Shown: piece by piece, positions 57,605-64,000 of the stretch | Layout: every line of letters begins with the position of its first letter | How positions within the stretch are numbered: the stretch's first letter is position 1 | Assembly (NCBI GenBank): GCA_030770545.1 | Contig: CM061098.1 | Location: 18,070,001-18,134,000 of the forward strand | Direction of reading: 5' to 3' | DNA: 64,000 nucleotides | From: Macropodus opercularis | Lineage: Eukaryota; Chordata; Actinopteri; Anabantiformes; Osphronemidae | Notes under the pieces: generated by a model | What the model was told of the DNA's origin: nothing | The model's input: only the letters and a program-made list of their open reading frames with translations | Databases searched by the model: none | Made by a program: the position numbers and the translations under genes

Positions 57605-60600
57605 TCCTCTGGGGCACTTTCTTTTCTCTTAAAGATATGAGAGAAACACTGAGGAACAGAAAAGGCGAGAGCTGGGGGATGGATACACGGTACACAGGGC
57701 AAGGTTATTAATTCAGTGGAGCTCCCTCGGGACCACCTGGCTGCTTTTCAAAACGCCTCAAATGAGGTACAGTCATACGTGTTAAGCTGTTGAAGGACTA
57801 ATGCAAAGCAGCTCTGAGGATACATCCTCACTCGTGTGCTTATTCACAAACCTGTTGTGCGACTAAAGGAGCAGAGCTGTGCGGTTACTGGTTACCAAAT
57901 GGGCAGCCTTCATTATGCAGATGGCATCAGGAGCTACATCATCTGTTCATGGCGGGGTTGGAAAAGGTTCCCACAGGTGGACGTGGAAGGAAGGATGCGC
58001 CGCCAAACCTCGGGTCAGTATGTGCATGTTATTCATCCACAAACAAACAGTGAGTATGTTTTATAGAACAAGTCTTCAGGAGCTGCTTTCTCCATTTACA
58101 GGTTTTTCTCTCCATCTTCCTCTGGGGTTACTGTAAATACTGTAGCTGTAGAAACAAAGGGCGATTTCATAGATTTACTCCTGTTGTCTGAATACGTGTC
58201 CCCTCGCTTGTAATAATCACAACGATACACGTGGTGGAGATTGGTTTTTCAGAGTTGATGTCTGATTCACCGCTTGCCATTTATAAACACCGTAAGCCAG
58301 GGGCCTGTGTTGGTTGGCTCATGAGCTGCCAGTAGCTGAACCCTTACAAATCACAGGGGGTGTGTTGCCATGGATATGATGGGGGCTGCAAGCGGAGCCG
58401 CTTTTCACCCCATAGTTGTTGCGTTAAAACAATTAGCAGACTGCGCTGTGCTAGCGTTTAGCTGTCATTATATGCCTCTGGTTACAGTTAATTACTTTGA
58501 TAGTGTGATGAACTTTAAAAAGACATGAACCCAGGTCAGTTGTGTGTGCGCACGTTTAGCCTTTACACATCCAGCATTTAGAGCAGCATCATACTGGGCG
58601 GGAGCCTTCAGGTGAGCAACGAGCAACGATCGGTCTGGTGACTGTCACTGACGTTCACCCGTGTGTCGCTGTCAGCTGTGTGCTGTGTGGAGGGAACTAG
58701 GAGAGGAAAGTGGGCTGGAAGCAGCTGCCTGCTGTGGCTGAAAACGACACAGTTGAGTGGACGCAAACCGTGACGTTGCAGGTCAGAGAGCAAAACAATG
58801 AGCTGAAACTCAGCATGAACTACTTTGTTCCTGGTCAAGTTGCTTGTTCACACTCATTGATTTGTTATTATAATGTTATTGTAGTGTTGACTGTCATGTC
58901 ATAAAGTGCATCTGCGTATATGATTATAGTTGATTAAAGAACAAAAGAGACAAGAAGTGGCATCAAGTAAGTGGATCAACAGACCCTCAGAGCTCAACAG
59001 AGACACAGACATTTCTATATTGGCGCACTTCAAAGAGACACGAGGGAATCATAATCAAACACCAGAAAGCAATAATGTTCAGTGTCAGGATCCCGGCGGA
59101 CTCCTCGAGTTGTTCGTTTGTGCCATTTCACTGCTACAACGGCTCTTTGCGCAGTAGATACAGGATTTCAGAGCTGCTGCCTACTCCTCTGCTTGAGCCC
59201 GATGGAGGAAGCGATGCAGGTGTCTTTGAAACCTAAACGGCCGAACGTTGGTGCAGTGGACGGGTTTTCCACCACACACATCAGCTGTATCCAAGGACCT
59301 GTGAGATGTCAGTCACTGTAATCCAAGTGGCAAATCACACCAAGCCAGAGCACCAGCAGCTTCCTCTTATCATTCCCAGGGTGTCAGGTGGTTTGCGTTA
59401 GTGCTTTTGCAGGGATTTGTCGACTGCAATAATAACCCAAGTGCTTTATAGTCAATTATTGACTGTAGGGCACATCAGAAATCCACACACCCTGAAGACA
59501 GGCCAGAGTTTGAGGGTCTTTTAACGAGTGTGAGACGCCAGAGGACAGTGTCAGCGTCTGACGTCGTGGGCTGTTTATTCCCATGGATAAAAAGCTGAAA
59601 TCATTCCATCACGTCTGGGCAGAGCTGCTGTTCAACTCCTGAGGACGACTGTAAGATGAGCTGCTGTATGACACCGAGTTAAAATCCTTTATCATTCTCT
59701 AGTTGTCCATTGTGTGTATGTATGGCCTGGCCTCTATCGCCACCAGATTCCGAACAACTGAGCCTCTGTCTTTCTCAGCCTTTTTGTCACGTTTTACTGT
59801 AGCTGTTCTTTTTTCTTGTCTTGAAATGTCATCTTCATCTCAGGTTTCATGGTTTGGTGAAAGTTAGGTCTCTCTACTGGGTAAAAGCAAAGAATGATAG
59901 TTTTAATACGGTGTTTTGTTGGAGCGGTGGTGGCGCCGTCTGTTCTCAAACAAAGGTATCAAATATTACAGCATCCTCTTTTTGGAATACAATTATTTAG
60001 ACATCTCAGGATCCGTCAAAGTGAATCACTGCTACATGCTTCAGCACAAAACAGTGAAAACCAGGCGCCGTTTTCACAAACACTGTGTTGAAACATGTTA
60101 AGGTTGACCACAATTAAAAGGTTCAACCTCCTGCAAGATGTTTGCACATGTGAAGATGATGTTTTATCTTCGTGGTCTTCCAGGCTGGATATAAACACAG
60201 CTGTTTTTCTCAAGGCCAACAAAGGCCTCCAGTTCCTCGTCTTATATAAGAGACGGGCTCTGTCTGCTTGACCATGAATGGGCCTTTGTGTTCACCAGTC
60301 AGTGTGTGGCAGTGATTTAATGCATGCCTGCGGCTGGAGTGGTGACTGAAAACAAGCCAGTGATAGGATCTTAAATGGGTTTTATTGAATGAATTAGCTG
60401 AACCCACAACATTCAGCATATGCTAAAACCACTACCTTCCTCTTTATATTTTTAAACAGAACTTTATTTCACTTGCTTTGTTGTCCGGCCAAGTCAAGCC
60501 TGTTTGTGTCCTCTGGCTAAATCTCCCCAGACCTGGCTCTAGAAGTATTTTCGGGATGTTCCTAAGCTTGTTAAGGACTCATAGCCTTAAAGTCTCAGCC

Positions 60601-61633
60601 TTTTGTTTGTGAATGAATAATGGACCATAACCATTTGAAAAAGGAAAAGAAAGGTACAGCAGTGTGTGCTCACTGACCGAGGGACTGTTTAGGTGCCAGC
60701 CTACATTGTCTGACTATGGTGAGTTGATGTTTCCCTCACTTGCATCCTTTCCTCCTGACTCCACTACATGGACAAGGACGAAATGCAGGAACAGAAGGAC
60801 TGAGGAAATGTGTTTGTAGACATATGAAGTGTATATTTGAGCTGGAAGACGCTGGCTCAGCTGTGGTTGCTCATTTACTAAAACTACATTTTGTATTTTG
60901 GTTGCTTTAGTGTGTAAACACCAGATTCTCATGAGTTTTTAAGGATAAACATGTTTATTTATTAATTGAATTACATTATTGGTGTTTTCATAGGTGCGGC
61001 CATTACCCATTAACCCAGGTTATTATTATATTGATTTTCAATATAACATTATCAGTTGAAATCATTTCAAGCGGACATGTCACACACATATTTAAACAGG
61101 TCTCGGGAGTGAGTGAGGTTTTTCAGGTTCCATAAGAAATGACAGTCAGCTGGGTGCTTCGGCCTAAATGTCTCATCCAGGCGTTTGAGTAAGTTGCAGC
61201 ATTTAGTTTATGTCCCTTCAATCTATGGGGCATCTTACGTGGGAAGTCAATGGCCTGTAGCTGCCGGAGTGCAACTGTAGACGAGGGAGTGGGCGTGACT
61301 GACATTTGTCAAATGAGTTAAGTCGTGGACTTTGTCTTTAGGTCAAACATCTCGCTACTTAACTACAGATGGAGGAGCGTACGTTTGCTGCGATGACGTA
61401 ATGAATGCGAAGCTGCCTTGTTAAGCCTGAGAAGCCTGGTGCAATGCTACACTGGTGGTCAGTGTCCCAGTGTGGGACATGACAGCGTTCTGTTAGGCTA
61501 CATTGGAACGTTCACACCTCTTTCACAGGAGATGGGGGCTCGTGGCTGGAACCTTTCAGCCACCTGGCTGTCAGCCGGCTGAAGAGAACAAAGGAGGGGG
61601 AGGGATGAGTGAATGTCTACTGTAGCTCCTTCT
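57605..61633. other. No gene recognised
   Basis: Short unassigned frames on both strands; no repeat family recognised. Confidence 0.4.
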
Positions 61634-61786
61634 GGTGAATGGTCTGCACTTAGACAGCGCTTTGCAATTTCACTGGTAGCAAAAGCGCTTTGACACTGCG
61701 TCTCATTCACCCATTCACACACCAGTGAAAAGCTCCAGTGTCTTTCCCACGAACACTGTTCTACCACCTGAGCCACAGCTGCCCCT
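61634..61786 (-). repeat. tRNA-derived SINE-like repeat, copy 2
   Basis: GAATGGTCTGCACTTAGACA, then AAAGCGCTTTGACACTGCG, CTCATTCACCCATTCACACA, and CACCTGAGCCACAGCTGCCC match the copy at 44381-44602 in the same orientation. The B-box segment is deleted here. Confidence 0.65.
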
Positions 61787-62061
61787 CATACCTGTCTAAC
61801 TGAACCCCACAAACACAAGAGAAGAAAACATAGTTCATGCAGTTCAATGCTATGATCTGAACTCTGATGAGGATGAGAGCAGGAAGGAACAACGCCTCAG
61901 GTCCAGTATCTGCAGTCATCTGTCCCCAGACCTCTTCACAAGTCCCCCTGAAGAGCCACGACCCTGTAATGGTGGTGAGACATGCTCATTCACTCATTCC
62001 TCCTCTTTTGTCTCCTTGATGAGTCAGTTCTTTACAGGTGTGAAGTGAAACCAACCTGGAG
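61787..62061. other. No feature recognised
   Basis: Short flank between the SINE-like repeat and the AATTC array. Confidence 0.4.
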
Positions 62062-62160
62062 AATTCAATTCAATTCAATTCAATTCAATTCAATTCAATT
62101 CAATTCAATTCAATTCAATTCAATTCAATTCAATTCAATTCAATTCAATTCAATTCAATT
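62062..62160 (+). repeat. (AATTC)n microsatellite, about 20 units
   Basis: A perfect 5-bp array. It abuts the 3' end of the minus-strand LINE copy at 62161, where on the LINE strand it reads (GAATT)n, so it is best read as the expanded LINE tail. Confidence 0.9.
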
Positions 62161-62698
62161 CTAAAATTCACAATTCACAACATCAGTTATCTCAAGGCTC
62201 TTTACAGTGAGGTTTAAGACCTGACACAACCCAACAAATCCCACATAGAGCAGCTTTGAATTGTAGCCAGTCAATAAATTGTACATTTACAGCGAAGAAA
62301 AAAACTCTGTAGAGGAAGAAACCTCCAGCAGACCCAGGATCAGTGTGGGAGAAAATCTGCCTTGACCGGTTGGAGTGAAGAGCGAAAACAACACAACAAC
62401 AAGCAGCAACAGACTCAGGCAGGATGGTTGGACCAGCAGCTGAACACTGAGACACACGACTCTGAGTCTGATGATACCTGGAGATGAGAATAGAGAGAGA
62501 CAGAAAGAGAGAAACACAACTAGGAGAGAACAGAGACAAAGTTAGTCACATGTAGACATGGAGGCATGTTAGTGGATGGAATAGATAGAAAACCAGAGGA
62601 GCTCAGTGAATGAAGGAGGTTCCAGCATCTAAGCCTGTAGCAGCTGAACTAAGAGATGGATCAGAGGAACCAGAACCATCTGGAACCATCAGCTTTGT
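62161..62698 (-). mobile_element. LINE fragment, CR1/L2/Rex group, copy B (3' region)
   Basis: Nearly identical to the 3' region of the copy at 32160-32746, sharing blocks such as GGAAGAAACCTCCAGCAGAC, CCTTGACCGGTTGGAGTG and GGATGGTTGGACCAGCAGC. The match ends at about 62698, the 5' truncation point. Most of the (AAC)n present in copy A is missing. High similarity suggests recent activity of the family. Confidence 0.8.
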
Positions 62699-64000
62699 TA
62701 AGTTACTTCAGCTGGATGACTTCACTGACATGTCATAACTAGTTCCCATTAAACCTAATGGATATATTTGTGTACAGCTGATTTCAGGCAGCTAGTGCTG
62801 GACTCATCCCTTCAATTGATATTTTACAATGTTGTTGTCGTTAGTAACTACATTTTTGAGAGACATTGTTGTCCTCTGGAAACAGGATTTTAATCAGTTA
62901 ATTACAGTTATTATGGACATTTTTCATTGACGAACACAATTGGTGCTCTGTGTTGATAGTAGTGGGCGTCTCACGTCAGGTGCAGCCAACATTACTGGTG
63001 ATTCATGATTCATTTTGCTGATTAATATTATAGACTACTCATTGATAATTGTTATCATCGAGCTAGTAACCACCCTGGTGAATTTTAAATTGTCAGAGTA
63101 TTAAACACATGGTAATCCCCATTTCCACGATATAGTGTTTGTGTGTCTGGACTACGTTCCTCAATTCTGAATGAATTTCTAATTAAATTGGGCAGCTATA
63201 AGTTTTACCAACAAAATAAATGACAACAAACAAATGTAGCAATTCTTTGTCTGCAAAATTAACGTGTAGTCCAGCAAAGTTCATTTCTGTCCACAGGCCG
63301 TAAAACTGGACAGGCCTGTCATAGTTACCAGACCGTACAATAATAGGTTCTAGATTTAAAATACAGCGAGAATTATTAATACATAATTATGCCTTCGCAC
63401 ACAGTATTAAGACAGATGTGGAGGCTGAAAGCAGGCTGATTAATGCTGTCTTTAGCAGTGGAATGGATGTGCAGCTCATGTTTAATCATGTACAGAAACT
63501 TGATGAATCATAGTCTGTATGCATTTGCTTGTTATCAATATACGTTTGTGATTATATGCATTATGCAGAATGCTTCTATTTGCTGCAGATATGCATGTGC
63601 ATAATAATTACTGCAGTCTCCATCAGTTGAATGTATGATATGCAAATTGTAATCAAGCCAGTGGTGGCATGGAGTCTGAAATGCACTGCTCTCAGCACAG
63701 ACAGTAATTGTAGATGTTACAGTTAATAAGAAGAAACGTCGAAAAAGTCGGAGTCACAAAATCCTTTAGAAACTCTCCACACGTTCAGGGTAAAAGGGGT
63801 AAAACACAACCTGTGATGCTAATTACATAACATGCTTTAGTTGTAGTGATCCATAAAATGCAGATATGAAAGTTCTGACACGTCTTAACTGACTTATATC
63901 ATCAGTACAAAAATCAGCCTGTTACTTATAACCATATGATTCCCTAATGGGATAAAACAACACGTCCTTGATTTTCCCAAAACGTGTCCATGCTGAAAAA
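62699..64000. other. No gene; AT-rich stretch with regulatory-like words near the right end
   Basis: 63360-63680 is AT-rich with repeated ATGCAT/TGCATA words, TAATTA-type homeodomain cores and a perfect octamer ATGCAAAT at 63640-63647 (POU/Oct site). Such density is typical of conserved developmental enhancers, but without cross-species comparison this is only a suggestion. Confidence 0.25.

Noticed and set aside
61982..62164. 60-codon frame with repeated Gln-Phe-Asn-Ser-Ile
   Set aside because: Translation of the AATTC array.

Overview
The window looks like intergenic or intronic DNA of a teleost fish, probably a percomorph. The evidence is its mix of decayed and young transposons (BEL/Pao, chromovirus-type Ty3/gypsy, CR1/L2/Rex-type LINEs, a Tc1-like transposase, tRNA-derived SINEs, piggyBac-like and hAT-like short elements), abundant CA microsatellites, and the absence of long host exons. 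I recognise no host protein-coding gene. Nearly all coding capacity belongs to retroelements.

Layout. 1-1084: nothing recognised. 1085-2808: a decayed chromovirus-type Ty3/gypsy element with a matching CTAAC at both ends; it keeps scraps of gag zinc knuckle, protease, integrase core and chromodomain plus a 3' LTR, and carries a nested SINE. 2809-9907: unique-looking DNA with a LINE 3' end (about 5455-5515), a 13-bp perfect hairpin (5552-5581) and a Tc1-like transposase relic (about 8105-8365). 9908-16935: a complete BEL/Pao LTR retrotransposon on the minus strand, with near-identical 519/518-bp LTRs, a GAACT target duplication and a gag-pol frame broken once at the RNase H/integrase junction. 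17198-17530: a solo LTR with a perfect GTCTT duplication. 18.2-19.4 kb: a TTAA-type short element, a possible gypsy 5' fragment and two small repeat relics. 19.4-31.3 kb: no gene; microsatellites, inverted repeats and another TTAA-type copy. 31.3-34.2 kb: a repeat cluster in which two unrelated LINE fragments meet head to head and one is split by a short TTAA-type element. 39632-41928: a 2.3-kb minisatellite of 30- and 28-bp units whose three forward frames are nearly all open, giving spurious ORFs of up to 488 codons. 42-64 kb: mostly unannotatable DNA with SINE copies, a G16 run, a second young copy of the minus-strand LINE 3' end with a 99-bp AATTC tail, and an AT-rich, octamer-bearing stretch near the right end that could be regulatory.

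How the parts relate. The BEL element is the only nearly complete system: LTRs, polypurine tract, Gag, protease, reverse transcriptase, RNase H and integrase with its catalytic D, D and E. Its LTRs differ at about three positions, so the insertion is recent. A one-base length problem in a run of five A separates integrase from the rest. The other elements are fossils. Nothing here is a clearly new biological system; the most unusual objects are the all-frames-open minisatellite and the BEL frame break.
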